From Prorocentrum cordatum (Eukaryota > Sar > Dinophyceae > Prorocentrales > Prorocentraceae): a stretch of 64,000 bases of DNA. The position numbers and the translations under genes were made by a program. Where the stretch lies: NCBI GenBank assembly GCA_963575745.1, contig CAUYUJ010020595.1, positions 7,501 through 71,500 on the forward strand, read 5' to 3'. Below the pieces are notes generated by a model. That model did no database searches. It was given only the letters and a program-made list of their open reading frames with translations, and was not told the origin of the DNA. Below, one piece after another: positions 1 to 10,639 of the stretch (position 1 is its first letter; each line of letters opens with the position of its first letter).

Positions 1-125
1 CTGCGGCAGGCTGCGGCTGGCACCGCAGAGCGCGCATCCGTTGCCACGGCATGCCGCGGGGCATGGCCGTCCGCGGCGGCGCGGGCGGCCGCCCCCGCGA
101 GAGGAGCAGGGTCGGCTGCGGCCAT
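1..125 (-). CDS. Partial alanine-rich open frame, N-terminus only, continues past the left edge
   Basis: Reading the minus strand from an ATG at 125-123, the frame stays open to base 1, giving 41 residues that begin MAAADPAPLAGAAARAAADG and are rich in Ala, Arg and Pro. There is no hydrophobic signal core, so an organelle-targeting or disordered N-terminus is possible, but this is inference. The start is chosen because it follows, after about 67 bases of possible 5' leader, a near-perfect dinoflagellate spliced-leader core at 193-213. An mRNA that was trans-spliced, reverse transcribed and reinserted would have this arrangement. The function cannot be told from the N-terminus alone. The frame could also be chance openness in GC-rich DNA. 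Confidence 0.45.
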   Translation of the reverse strand, partial: MAAADPAPLAGAAARAAADGHAPRHAVATDARSAVPAAACR

Positions 126-173
126 GGAAGCCCTGCGCCTATCCCGAGATGGCCCCGCGCGGGCCTGCGATCG

Positions 174-189
174 CTTGATCCAAGCTGAC
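174..189 (-). promoter_or_regulatory. Second, decayed SL-like relict
   Basis: Between the 193-213 SL match and the ATG at 125, the minus strand reads GTCAGCTTGGATCAAG, matching the 3' 16 bases of DinoSL at 12 of 16 positions. Tandem SL relicts, with the inner one older, are known for recycled dinoflagellate genes. The match is weak by itself and rests on its position. Confidence 0.35.
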
Positions 190-192
190 GCA

Positions 193-213
193 CTTGAGCC
201 AAAATGGCGACGG
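193..213 (-). promoter_or_regulatory. Relict dinoflagellate spliced-leader (DinoSL) sequence
   Basis: The plus strand reads CTTGAGCCAAAATGGC then GACGG; its reverse complement matches the 21-nt DinoSL core with one substitution (C for A at the fifth base). The base after the terminal CAAG is T, not the GT donor expected of an SL RNA gene. This is therefore more likely a leader copied back into the genome with a reverse-transcribed mRNA than an SL RNA gene. It points toward the open frame at 125-1. The caveat is that the plus strand also reads as a Kozak-like ATGGCGACGG start, although the extended match is hard to explain by chance. Confidence 0.7.
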
Positions 214-251
214 CTGTGGAGGAGGATGGGGGAGCTCGGGAGGAGGATGGG

Positions 252-291
252 GGAGGAGGAGGAGGAGGAGGAGGAGGAGGAGGAGGAGGAG
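252..291. repeat. (GGA)n microsatellite
   Basis: Nearly pure GGA/GAG trinucleotide run. It creates poly-Glu, poly-Gly and poly-Arg open frames on the plus strand that are not genes. Confidence 0.9.
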
Positions 292-411
292 AAGGGAGGA
301 GCACAAGGAGGAGGGAGAATGTTGGATGAGCGACACGCCGGACTCCCGCGGGCCAGGTTCTGGAACCAGTGCCGCTTCAGCTTGTGCCAGCAGCGCCACA
401 AGAAGGCTCAT

Positions 412-435
412 CCTCTCTCTCTCTCTCTCTTTCTC

Positions 436-490
<55 letters not shown>

Positions 491-585
491 TTCTCTTTGT
501 GTGTTTTGTGTACATTATACACATATATATATATGTATATATATATCCCATTATTTCTCTCTATCTCTCTCTCTCTCTCTCTCTC
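412..585. repeat. CT / AT / CT dinucleotide cluster
   Basis: Polypyrimidine CT tract (about 412-490), an alternating AT tract with TG steps (about 519-546), then a second CT tract (555-585). Simple sequence with no coding signal. Confidence 0.9.
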
Positions 586-589
586 CCGG

Positions 590-1260
590 GGGACGAGGCC
601 CCCTGGCCGCACCCAAGGACCACGGCGGGGCATGAGAGGACCGGGGCTCCCGAAAGCCTTCGCGAGGCGTCCAAGAGGCCTCCGACCGTTCCCAAGACGT
701 CTCCAAGAAGCCCCCACAGGCTACCGGACCATGCAGGATCCCTTCCACAAAACAGCCCAAGAAGCCCCCAGGAGATTCCGAGGACTGCCCCAGACGGCTC
801 CGAGGAGGCCCACGATGGTCCAGGAAGGGCACTGCCAGCCTCCAGGGGGGCCCAGAGGAGGCCCCCAGATACTCCAGACGCCTCCACAACCGCCCTGAAA
901 CAGCCTAAGAAGCCACCAAGAGAGCCCGAAGACGGCCCAAGAGGGCCCCAAGAAGGCCCAAGACGGTCCAGCAAGGCCCTTGCAGGCCCCCATGGGAAGC
1001 CAAAAGAGGCCCTCACATAACCCCTAAGGGAGCTCACGGACGCCCACAGCTCCCGAAGACGGCACAGAACAGCCCCAGGGCGGTCTCAGAGGGCGTCTAG
1101 CATCGTTCAAAAATGCCCCAAGAGGCCTCCCCAAGAGAGCCCCAACGGGGCCCCAAGACGCCCCTTAAACGGCCTGAGAGCCCTCCCAAACGGCTTCTAG
1201 TCTTGTGCACCAGTGTGGCCCCAACACTCTCCCAGGTGCCCCCCAGAGGCGCCCTTCAGA
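590..1260. repeat. Degenerate CCAAGA-type minisatellite
   Basis: Short, strongly diverged 9-15 bp units of the form gcCCAAGAcGGCCc / CCCCAAGAAGCC repeat over about 650 bp. The reverse complement of the same family fills 31430-31985. Pro/Arg-rich open frames here are a by-product. Confidence 0.6.
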
Positions 1261-1931
1261 CGACAGAAGACGCCCCCCAGGCAGACGACGACCCCGACAT
1301 CGTCGATCATCGAACCTCGACTGTTCGACGACGACGCCGACTCAGAGCCCCATGCCAAGCTAAGCCACGAGCGCCGACGCTGAGCTGACGTACTTCTCCC
1401 TACTTCCTTCTGCTTCATTTGGCAGTTGTTACTGCGACTCGTCAGGGCGCGAGTATCTGTTTTCCCTCCTGCTGTTCCTGCGGTTTCCTTCTGACCCCTC
1501 CCATCTTCTCCTCTTCCGCCTGGCGGCGGGCAAAAGGCGGCGGAGCGAGAGGGCTGTCTCCAAAGCAGACGCGGGGCCTGTCGGAAGCCCTCCCGCCTGC
1601 CGGCGGGCCCTCCCAGAAGCCCCTCAGACTTGTCAAGACGTCCTCTCCTTCGGTAGCAAATCATGGGAGCCTTGTTCGGTGAGCCTCGGGCAGTCGATGG
1701 GACAGCGCCGAATGAGCGTCGGTTAGCGTCGATGAGCGTCAAGTCGAAAGAGCCAACAAGATGGTATTCGGGGGTGGACAGACCTCCTACCCTGACACGT
1801 CGATTGAGGAATCGGCCGTTTTCGGTTCGCGAGAGGGCGTCGCGGCCGTCATTTTGCGGATCCTGGCCCGTCGGTTTCGGTCCCAGGCCGTTTTCACTAA
1901 GGGGAGGTTTACTAAAGGGAGGTTTGTCCAC
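1197..1931 (-). CDS. Hypothetical open frame, 244 codons
   Basis: A minus-strand frame of mixed composition, unusual here because it is not made of simple repeat. From its ATG it starts MDKPPFSKPPLSENGLGPKP and continues through polar, Gly/Arg/Ser-rich sequence to a stop near 1197. No domain, signal peptide or membrane segment is evident. Its first ~50 bases include a small tandem repeat (aggggaggttt) around 1895-1925. A competing plus-strand frame (1761-2894) overlaps it, so strand assignment is uncertain. The region is GC-rich, where chance frames of this length are not rare, and no splice or homology evidence supports it. Confidence 0.25.
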   Translation of the reverse strand: MDKPPFSKPPLSENGLGPKPTGQDPQNDGRDALSRTENGRFLNRRVRVGGLSTPEYHLVGSFDLTLIDANRRSFGAVPSTARGSPNKAPMICYRRRGRLDKSEGLLGGPAGRREGFRQAPRLLWRQPSRSAAFCPPPGGRGEDGRGQKETAGTAGGKTDTRALTSRSNNCQMKQKEVGRSTSAQRRRSWLSLAWGSESASSSNSRGSMIDDVGVVVCLGGVFCRLKGASGGHLGECWGHTGAQD

Positions 1932-2379
1932 CGCCGAGGTATGGGAGGCGCCCGTGAGTTAGAGTCACCACCGAGCTTCCCCCTGCCTCCCTGGAGTGCC
2001 ACCCCGCCCCGCGCCGCCGGCCCTCCCTCCCCCTCCCCGCGCCAGGGCGTGCGCTTCTCGATCCCATCGGTCCGATATTCGCCGTCGGCGATCCGATTCG
2101 GAGCCGACATCCTCGGGCGATGCGGTGCGGCCCGCTTGGCATCGCTCGGACGTGTGCATTTTTCCTTCGACGAGGACCATCGAGGAGAATCCTTGATCAT
2201 TTGGCGAAAAAGCCACGCACGAAACCGAAAAAAGCACAGGGAATGGACGTCCGAGCGATGGCCAGCCCGATGTTCGCGTGGCGTCGTTGTGCACCCCGCC
2301 AGGAATGCACTCCAAGACGCCGGGCGACTGCTTCCAGCTGGCCCGCCCCTCTCTCCCGAGGCGTGCCACGTGGGGCTCG

Positions 2380-3290
2380 CCCTGGAAGCGCCGCCGCCCG
2401 TTTCGGGACTGAGTCGCGCCCGAGAGGCCCCGAAGCCGCCCCAAGACGCCTCCAGGACAGCCCGACGAGGCACCGAATCGCTTCCGATTCGCCGGAAAGT
2501 CTTTCCCACGCGCCCGCGGTCGCTTCCTGGTGGTTCACCACGCCCCCGAGGCGCTCCGCGAAGGCTTCCAGACGGCCCAAGCCATCCCCCTGACGAGCCA
2601 AGCGGGTTCCCAGACGGCCCCCAAGAGGGCCCTCAGATACCAAAATCATTGGCTTCCTTTCGGTTTGGGATGTTTTTGTTGGTTTCCGCCCTTTCGGCTT
2701 GCCGACGCTCCAACCCAACCCCAAAAGCACCACCGCCCGTTTTAGGACGGTGTCAGAGGCTCCCCCAGGGGCGCCCCGAGCACCCAAAAGGCCCCCAAAC
2801 CGCCCCAGGACACTTCCAGGACAGCCCAACAGGGCCCCAAGTCGCTTCCGAGTCGCCGGGAAATCACTCCCACACGCCCGCGGTCGCCTCTTGACGTGGC
2901 GGCCCACACGCCCCCGAGGGGTTCTACGAAATCTTCACGAATACCCAAGACGGCCCCCCAGACGGTCCTTCAAGATGGCCCCTAGAGGCCCGTTGTTTTC
3001 CCTAGCTTTTTGATGCCTTTGTTGCTTTCCACCTCTTCGGCTTGCCAGCGCTCCAACCCAACCCCAGAAGCACCGCCCAAACACTCTTTAGGACGGCCCG
3101 ACATGGCACCGAGTCGCGCCCGAGCCGCCGGAAAATCACTCCCACACGCCCGCTGTCGCCTTCTGACGGCCCACCGCACTCCCGAGGCGTTCCGCAAAAT
3201 CTTCCAGGCGTCCCAGACCGCCCCCCAGACGCTCCAAAAGGATTCCCAGGCGGCCTTCAAGAGGGTCCCAAAGCGCAACTGTCATTGGTT
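2380..3290. repeat. Three-copy ~340-bp tandem repeat
   Basis: Three diverged copies share ordered landmarks. TCGGCTTGCCxxCGCTCCAA occurs at about 2693 and 3035. A segment like CGCCGGAAAxTCxxTCCCAC occurs at about 2491, 2852 and 3126. CACxCCCGAGG-type sequence followed by TCCAGACGGCCC-type sequence closes each copy. Offsets vary from 272 to 365 bp through indels. Confidence 0.7.
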
Positions 3291-3411
3291 CCCATGGATT
3301 TTCAACGTTTTAAGGGGCTCCCGCCTTTTCGATTCAGAAGGTGGACAACAACCCACGAATAGTCAACGACACCTCAAGACCAATCTGAGCCTGCGGACCG
3401 TAAAGGAGGGC

Positions 3412-3481
3412 CCACGTCGTCGTCGTCGTCATCATCGTCGTCGTCGTCGACGTGGCGTCGCTGTCGTCGTCGTCGTCCTCC

Positions 3482-3517
<36 letters not shown>

Positions 3518-3535
3518 TCTCATCGTCGTCCTCGT
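3412..3535. repeat. (CGT)n imperfect trinucleotide array
   Basis: CGT/GTC repeat with scattered substitutions. It encodes Arg, Val or Ser runs (plus) and Asp runs (minus) in shadow frames. Confidence 0.9.
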
Positions 3536-3705
3536 GGCCAACGGAGGTTCCGCAACTCGCCAGGAAGGAAAGGGCTCCTGCAGGAAAGGGGCCATAAGGT
3601 TTTTGACATATCCGGCTTCCTGGAGCCCTCCCTGAGGGTCAAAATCCGAAAGACCTCGACCTTCGTCCCCCCCCCCCTCGAGGCGTCCGATGGGTTGTGG
3701 TCGAG

Positions 3706-3785
3706 AGTGGTGGAGGAGGAGGAGGAGGAGATGGGGGGGAGGAGGAGGAGGAGGAGGAGGAGGAGGAGGAGGAGGAGGAGGAGGA
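3706..3785. repeat. (GGA)n array
   Basis: GGA/GAG run interrupted by one ATGGGG; purine-rich on the plus strand. Confidence 0.9.
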
Positions 3786-3902
3786 TCAGGAGCAGGCGGA
3801 TGATCAAAGAGGGAGCAGGGAGAAGGGAAAGGGAAAACCACGGAGGGAGCAGAAAAGGACCAGAAGGAAGAGGAGGAGGGGGAGGAGTCGGGGCGCCAGA
3901 GC

Positions 3903-4059
3903 CGGGGGTACAGCAAACGGGGCCACGGGGAACGCCCATTTCCACGTTTGGCTATGCCCCCGTTCAGGGGGCCTTGGGCGCCGCAGGCGGGGGTATAGTA
4001 AACGGGGGCACATGAAAAAGCCTAAGCCCACGTTTAGCTAAACCCCCGTTTAGGAAGCC
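3903..4059. repeat. Tandem pair of ~85-bp units, each with an internal inverted repeat
   Basis: Copy 1 (about 3903-3972) and copy 2 (about 3989-4059) share the order GGGGGTAxAGxAAACGGGG, a short middle, then CACGTTT and GCTAxxCCCCCGTT. In copy 2, TAAACGGGGG (3999-4008) and CCCCCGTTTA (4043-4052) are perfect inverted repeats that could form a hairpin. Confidence 0.6.
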
Positions 4060-4139
4060 CCGAAGGAGGAGGACGAAGGGGAGGAGGAGGAGGAGCAGGA
4101 GGAGGAGGAGCACAGCAACGGTGAGGACCGAAAGGGACG

Positions 4140-4577
4140 AGTCATCATCAGAATCATCATCACCGTCATCATCAGCAGCACCAGCACCATAATAAACATC
4201 AGCATTAGCATCACCATCACCATCACCATCAGAATCGTCGTCATCATCATCAGCAGCATCATCATCGTCATCGTAGTCATTAGTATCAACAGCATCATCA
4301 TCATCAACAACAATATCAGCATCAGCACCAGCATCATCATCAACATCACCGACATCATCAAGAACCTCATTAGCAGCATCATCAACATCGTCATCGCCAT
4401 CATCAACAGCATCATCAGCAGCATCATCGTCATCATCGTCAGTATAATCAGCATCATAATCATAATCAGCATCAGCACCGTCGTCATCGTCAACAACTTG
4501 ATCAGCATAACCATCGCCAACATCAGCATAAACATCATAGTCAGCATCATCATCGTCATCAGCGTCATCATCGTCGT

Positions 4578-4610
<33 letters not shown>

Positions 4611-4800
4611 TATCGCCAGCATCATCATCAGCATCATCATCGTCATCATGATCATCATCGTCATCCTCAGTGTCATCGTCGTCATCCTCATCATCATCCT
4701 TATCTTCATCTTTATCATCATCATCTTCATCATCATCATCTTCATCATCTTCTTCCTCATCATCATCATCATCATCATCATTATCATCATCATCATCCCC
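4140..4800. repeat. (ATC)n / (CAT)n imperfect array, ~660 bp
   Basis: Long, frequently interrupted ATC trinucleotide array ending in pyrimidine-rich CCCT. It explains the Ile- and Ser-rich plus-strand frames and the Met-rich minus-strand frame here. Confidence 0.95.
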
Positions 4801-5095
4801 TTCCCTCCCCTCCCCTCCCCCCGAGAGAGGCTGGGGTGCGGATGGACGAGCACCTCTTCAAGAAGTGAGAGCCCGCGAGTCCGCGCGGGGCCGCGGCCGC
4901 GTGCGCCTGCGCGCCCGCTGCGAGGGGGCGACGGGATCGGGCCTCGAGGATCGAGGCGTCGTCGACGACGACCCAGGAAGCTGGCCGCAACCGCCGCCTT
5001 AGGCCTCGCCGCTGCAGGGTCGCGCGCCGCAGCCCCGTCGAACCTTGCGTTCCGATGCCACGCGGGGCAGAGAGATGGCAACAAGAATGTGCAAA

Positions 5096-5232
5096 CATGT
5101 GTATATACGTATGGCTATATATATAGAGAGAGGAATACACATTCGTGTCTGCTTATGTGTATGCATGTGTATATATATGTATATACATATATATATATGT
5201 ATATATATATATATGTATGTATGCGTGTGCAT
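5096..5232. repeat. Alternating TA/TG purine-pyrimidine tract
   Basis: Imperfect TATG/TACA/TATA repeat of about 135 bp. The stretch 4830-5095 before it is GC-rich unique sequence in which I see no gene. Confidence 0.85.
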
Positions 5233-5407
5233 GTATGGGCGCGTGGTCGTTGGGCGACCCCCACTGTTTCGCAGTTTATGCCCTGGGGCGGCAAGACGCT
5301 GTGCCACTCCCACCCTTAACCTTCGCCAGTCGGAAGGGCAGTCCAGTGGCTTCGCCAGAGATTATCTTAACACGTATGATCCTGAAGCTTGGAAATTGGC
5401 AGAAGGT

Positions 5408-5665
5408 TCACAGATGGAGGGCGGGTCATTTCCAAAATGTGGCTCTCGTTTGAGCGCCGCGCACATTCGTCTTCAAAACCTGCAAGAGTTTCACTGATGG
5501 AGGGCGGCTCATTTTTCAAAATGTGGAATTCTTCTTAGCGCCGCGCACATTCGATTAAAAGATTTGCTAGGCCCTCACGGCTTGAGGGCGGCTCCGTTTT
5601 CAAAATGTGGTTCTCGCTTTAGTGCCGCGCGCATTCGCTGCAAACATGTGCAAGAGTTCCACGGG
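5408..5665 (+). repeat. Composite repeat, part A: three ~86-bp units
   Basis: Three tandem units near 5410, 5495 and 5578 share GATGGAGGGCGGxTCAT, then TTTCAAAATGTGG, then TAGCGCCGCGCACATTCG. The same units occur in reverse orientation at 16690-17000, also next to part B. Confidence 0.8.
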
Positions 5666-5732
5666 TTCCCATGGTTACCGTACCAGGCATAGTTGTTCGG
5701 AACGGCTCCAGATTGCCAGGGCGCAACAATTA

Positions 5733-5884
5733 CGTTGATTCGCTGTGTTGAAGTCCCAAGAATGGGGTCCTGGCACGATTTAGGATCGCTAAGACTCAAC
5801 AGTCAGGTTGATTCGTGGCGTTGGAGTCCCGAGAATGGTGTTCTGGTACGCTTGAGGATCTTCACACGATTGTCTCCCAACGGG
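5733..5884 (+). repeat. Composite repeat, part B: two ~76-bp units
   Basis: Two adjacent units begin TTGATTCG at about 5733 and 5808 and share GTCCCxAGAATGGxGTxCTGG. The sequence GGCACGATTTAGGAT found here also occurs inverted near 16615-16632. Confidence 0.75.
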
Positions 5885-6040
5885 GCATTTCCTTCAATGG
5901 AAATTAATAGTTGCAGGGGCCTATGAAGGTGGAGTTCGGAGAAAAAGGGTTTATTCTAACATCGTTGATGAGTCTTGGACTTAGGCTGGTCCCTCATTCT
6001 CTTGCTCCTCATGTTCATGATCCTCGTCCTCTTCCCCCCT

Positions 6041-6345
6041 TCCCCTCTTCGACGCGCGGCGCCTCTTGTCAGGTCCCAGGGCGACGAACTGTTGTAAAAA
6101 CATGTGCGTCGTGTGAGCAAGGGGCAGTTGTAAAAAATATGTGTCAGTTGTTTTTGCTATATGGATGTATGCGCGATCATACGGCTAGTCCCTGGATCCA
6201 CAGGAACATGACAAACTGAGCACATCAACATACAGAACAGATGCGAAACCACAAGTAGTTGCATATGGCTTCCTGAAACGTCTGTGTATTCAAATGATGT
6301 GTCGCCCTGCGGTCTGACAAGAGGCGCGCAGAGAAGGAGGGGGAG
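6041..6345. mobile_element. MITE-like element: inverted repeats around ~215 bp
   Basis: GCGCCTCTTGTCAGGTCCCA at about 6059, continuing GGGCGAC, is mirrored at 6301-6327 as GTCGCCCTGCGGTCTGACAA, continuing GAGGCGC. The arms are about 27 bp with two mismatches, and flanking pyrimidine/purine sequence extends the symmetry weakly. The core is AT-richer. No open frame fills the interior and I could not define a clean target duplication, so this is a candidate non-autonomous DNA element. Confidence 0.45.
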
Positions 6346-6619
6346 GAAGAGGAGGAGTGGGAAGAGGAGGAAAAGGGAGGAGGTGGATGAGGTAGGAGGA
6401 GGAGGAGGAGGAGAAAGAAGAAAGCTGATAACAGTTGAACTACTTGATGGAACTGACAGCACGGCGTTGTTCAATGGTACGTTATCCGAGGAAGTTTGGC
6501 AGTTCGGAGCACTGGGGGGTAAAAACCAAATGTTGGAGCTGCTGCTTCCGGAGTACCTGAAAGCAAGCAACCTTCCAGACATGCCTAGAACAGATTATCT
6601 TCTGTCCACGTACCCTTGA
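6284..6619 (+). CDS. Hypothetical open frame, 111 codons
   Basis: The first ~45 codons are repeat-derived (Arg/Glu/Gly from a GGA run and part of the inverted repeat). The last ~65 codons look like ordinary protein, with acidic and hydrophobic residues alternating (for example KLITVELLDGTDSTALFNGT) before a stop at 6617-6619. A 3' exon beginning after the GGA run near 6425 is possible. No family is recognised, and two minus-strand frames overlap it. Confidence 0.25.
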   Translation: MYSNDVSPCGLTRGAQRRRGRKRRSGKRRKREEVDEVGGGGGGERRKLITVELLDGTDSTALFNGTLSEEVWQFGALGGKNQMLELLLPEYLKASNLPDMPRTDYLLSTYP

Positions 6620-6629
6620 TTCATACCCG

Positions 6630-7180
6630 GTATTCTGGGATCCTTTGAATTTCCTCAAGTTCTTTGTTGCAAATCCGAAGGTACCCCACAAATTCTAATG
6701 CTTGATCAGCATGGCAGCCAGCTTTGTTAAGCTGTTATCCTAACTGCAGGCTGTTCTGGATATAAGGGTAGCCAACTCAGGTATCTCTGTAGTCTAGCAA
6801 TACCATTTGAGATCTGCAGCCAGCTGTCGTATGACCAAGTGAGAGATGTAGCCACTTGTTCGTTGGACTTGTATTAGAGATGCAGGCGTGAGGATCTCAT
6901 CAGAACTGTAGCCTGCATTGGTGATATCACGTTGCAGTAGAAGTACAAAAGTGTAGCCAGGCAGACTGGGATAGTTTTAGTTTTCTAGCCAGCTCGGGCA
7001 CGACCCCTTTAGAGCTGCACCCACCGCATTGCGATCCCAGTGAGGTGGTCGCCAATCCAACAGGAGCATACCAGAGCTATAGACATACCGAGTATGTTAC
7101 AAGTAGGTTGGAAACTAGCTCGAGACATCTTTTAGTTGGTGAACATTTCTGTGATATGATCATGTGGGAGCTCTCCCCAG
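6630..7180. other. AT-richer unique stretch with scattered GTAGCC(A) words
   Basis: No long open frame. The word G(T/C)AGCCA recurs at about 6714, 6768, 6815, 6849, 6908, 6954 and 6983 with irregular spacing of 29-59 bp, perhaps the trace of a very old tandem repeat. 7180-7850 is mixed unique sequence in which I see no gene. Confidence 0.3.
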
Positions 7181-7849
7181 CCCTATTACGATGCTGTTAG
7201 AGTAGGCCTCTTCTCTCTCGCCCATCGGTGGCAGCGTCCTCTCGCGATCGGTTTGCTCGCGGCCTGGTTGTCACGTCTACTGAATCCGTATCGACTCGTG
7301 TAATTTAGATCGCCCGCATGGGCGCAGGGATAACCGCACTTCGCGCGGCGACGTCGTGGCCGCAGAGGGGCCCGTCCCACGGAGGCCACGCGAAGTCGGG
7401 TGATGTTTGGGCAAACTTCTCCCTGACGCGTGCTTTCCAGCATACGTCCGGGAGCCGAGGAGGATGAGGAGGGTTACGACGATGGTTTTGATGTTTCGTC
7501 TTGCTCTTTGATTTCATTTCGGTGACCTTGCGCTTCACCGAATGACCGAGGACGACGAGCAGGATGAGACGAATGAAGTGCGCGTCGTGCCTTCTGCCGA
7601 AAATCATTTGAGGTGTTTGCGTTCTTAACGACACCGGCAGATCCAGCCATCGTGTGGCAAGAGGGGCGCTTGCGACATAGCCTCAAACAAGGGGACTTCG
7701 GGATGTCGTGACAGGGGGGGGTCATATTGTCCCCTTTTGTTCGGTAATGGGCTTTTGGACAAGGTTCACACCAGAACGATCACGCCGCGACTCCATAGTT
7801 CGGCATCTGCAGACCTCATGCCTATGCCGCCTCTCCTGTTCACTTCTTT

Positions 7850-8445
7850 TCCGTCGTCATCGTCCAACCCCTTCCTCCTCCTTTGTTATCCTCCCGCTAC
7901 TCCTCCTCTCCTCCTCCTCTTCCTCCTCCTGCTCCTCACTGCTCCCGCTCCTGGTCACTTTCATTTTCTTCCTGCTTCCCCTCTTTCTGCTCCTAAGATT
8001 TGTCTTCCCATCTCCCGTCCCTCCGTTCCAGGGAGGCGTCCCCCCAACCCCTTCCTGGCAGGGCCATCCCCCGCCCACCCAGCCTCTCGAAATCCTTTCA
8101 AAACATCTTTGGGCCTGGCTCCTCGGAGGCAGTCCGCCTCTGTATCCAGACCCTCCTCCTCCTCATCATCATCATCAGCATAATCTTCATCATCCCTCCT
8201 CTGCCCCTCCTCCCCCTCATCCTCATCATCGTCAGCATCATCAGCATCGTCCTCATCACCACAATCATCAGCAGCAGCAGCAGCATCCGCATCCTCATCT
8301 TCATCATCATCTTCATCCTTATCCTTCTCCTCCTAATCTCCTCTTCCTCCTCTTTCTCCTCCTCCCACTCCTGCTCATCCTCCTCCTCTTACTACTAATC
8401 CTACTCTTACTACTTATCCTACTCCTAGTCCTCCTCCTCCTCCCA
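7850..8445. repeat. CCT- and ATC-rich low-complexity tract
   Basis: Alternating stretches of CTC/TCC and CAT/ATC repeat, with short GC-rich unique islands (for example 8020-8130). Confidence 0.8.
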
Positions 8446-8446
8446 C

Positions 8447-9310
<864 letters not shown>

Positions 9311-9364
9311 TATTATCCTCCTTTTCCTCCTATCGCTCCTACTCCTAGTCCTACATCTACTACT

Positions 9365-9444
9365 TCTCCTCCTCCTCCTCCTCCTCCTCCTCCTCCCCCT
9401 CCTCCTCCTCCTCCTTCTCCTCCTCCTCCTCCTCCTCCTCCTCA
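9365..9444. repeat. (CCT)n array
   Basis: CCT/CTC pyrimidine run on the plus strand. From 9445 to 9930 follows GC-rich DNA with long C and G runs and no gene I can support. Confidence 0.9.
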
Positions 9445-9933
9445 CTCCTACGCGGGGATAACCGCGCCCCCCATGCAGCCCAGCTAGCGCCGCTTCCGCG
9501 GATGCAGGACGACGTGTTCCCGCCCCCCCACCCCCTTTGGTGAGTCGGTGAGTGCCCCCCCTCCTCTCCCTCCTCCGCTTCGCCCCTCCCTCGGCTGTCG
9601 CCCCCCTCGGGGGTGGCACCCGCCTGGCAGTTGTGAGCTGCGACCCGCGCCTTCGAGGAGCACCGAGCCGAACCTCGTTCTTTCCTCCGCCCCCCCCCCC
9701 CGCCCCTCCCCCATCGCTCCTTCCTCCGCCTCGCCCCTCCTCCGCCTTTGGCCCTCCCCGCCCTCCTCGGGGCCATCCGTCGCCACCGCATCTCGCCGTG
9801 CCACGCACCCGAGCTGGAGCGCGGCCCACCGGCGGCGGCGCGCCACGGCCCTGAGGCCCTCGTGCAGCTGCGGCCGCCACGGTGGACCTCGACACCCGTG
9901 GTGGAGGGGGGGGGGGCGAAGAGAATAACTTAC

Positions 9934-10054
9934 CCCAGCAAAAGATTCCGGGGAACCCAAAATCACACAAACCAGAAAACTTCCAGAGCTCCTCGCGGAC
10001 CTCTGAAGGCTTATGTGTGTGCCATGTCCTGTCCCTCTTGGAAATTAGCAGCAC
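9934..10054 (-). CDS. Candidate first exon with canonical GTAAGT donor
   Basis: From an ATG at 10054-10052 the minus strand encodes 40 residues (MLLISKRDRTWHTHKPSEVR at the start, then an aromatic-rich stretch with FSGLCDFGFPGIFCW). It ends one base into a codon, directly before GTAAGT at 9933-9928. The composition is natural and unlike the surrounding G-runs. No downstream exon is identified. A different minus-strand frame (10631-10011) overlaps the start. Confidence 0.3.
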
Positions 10055-10059
10055 TCGTG

Positions 10060-10639
10060 AAAAGGCGGGTCGAAGAATAGAAGGTCACGCCAAAACAGGG
10101 ATGAGAGCACGGCCATGTGCACCCGAGCCTATGTTCTGTACCAAGGATCGCGGCCGTCAAGACCAAGCATGTAGCCAGCATTGAGGCGAGAGCACCACTC
10201 CTGACTAACGCGCGAGAGCTGCTCAGGCGAAGCGGCTGCCCGACCGAGCGGCCCAGAGGTCCCCGCCCCCTTCGTGGGACTCGACTGCACAAAGCCCTCT
10301 GGCGAAGCGCTCTCAGGGATGTATGCCCACGCGCGCCCGCCCCTCCCAGACCGAGGGTGCCCGCGGTTAGGTTGCCTCGGCGGCTTCGCCGTCGGCTGCG
10401 TTCTGTCGGCTCGGTTCGGTTCGGCGGGTTGCGGCGACGCCGCGTCAGTCTCGGCTGCTTTCGATCCATCGGTCTCGGTCGGTCTGGGTCTTGCTGTCGG
10501 TCCGGCCACTTTTCGGCTTTGGCGTCACCGTGGACGTCTACACAAACTGAGGCCCCCGAACCCTTCCGCATAATGTCAGTGAACACCTCATTGGGCCTGC
10601 CGCTGCGGGGGCAGGTCACCTGCTCGCCCACTTCGTTTC
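10060..10639. other. Non-repetitive GC-rich region open on both strands
   Basis: A plus-strand frame (10117-10917, 266 codons) and a minus-strand frame (10631-10011, 206 codons) overlap. Both are Arg/Pro/Ser-rich and neither has a recognisable domain. The plus frame runs through the inverted-repeat element at 10640-10784, which argues against it. The minus frame begins MGEQVTCPRSGRPNEVFTDI and looks slightly more natural. I cannot choose between them. Confidence 0.25.

Noticed and set aside
1761-2894. 377-codon plus-strand frame
   Set aside because: Its second half lies in the three-copy 340-bp repeat, and it overlaps a minus-strand frame; no domain or splice support. It remains the alternative to the 1197-1931 call.
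7303-7365. Possible tRNA-like fold near GCCCGCATGGGCGCAGGG
   Set aside because: No matching acceptor stem or T-arm could be assembled by eye.
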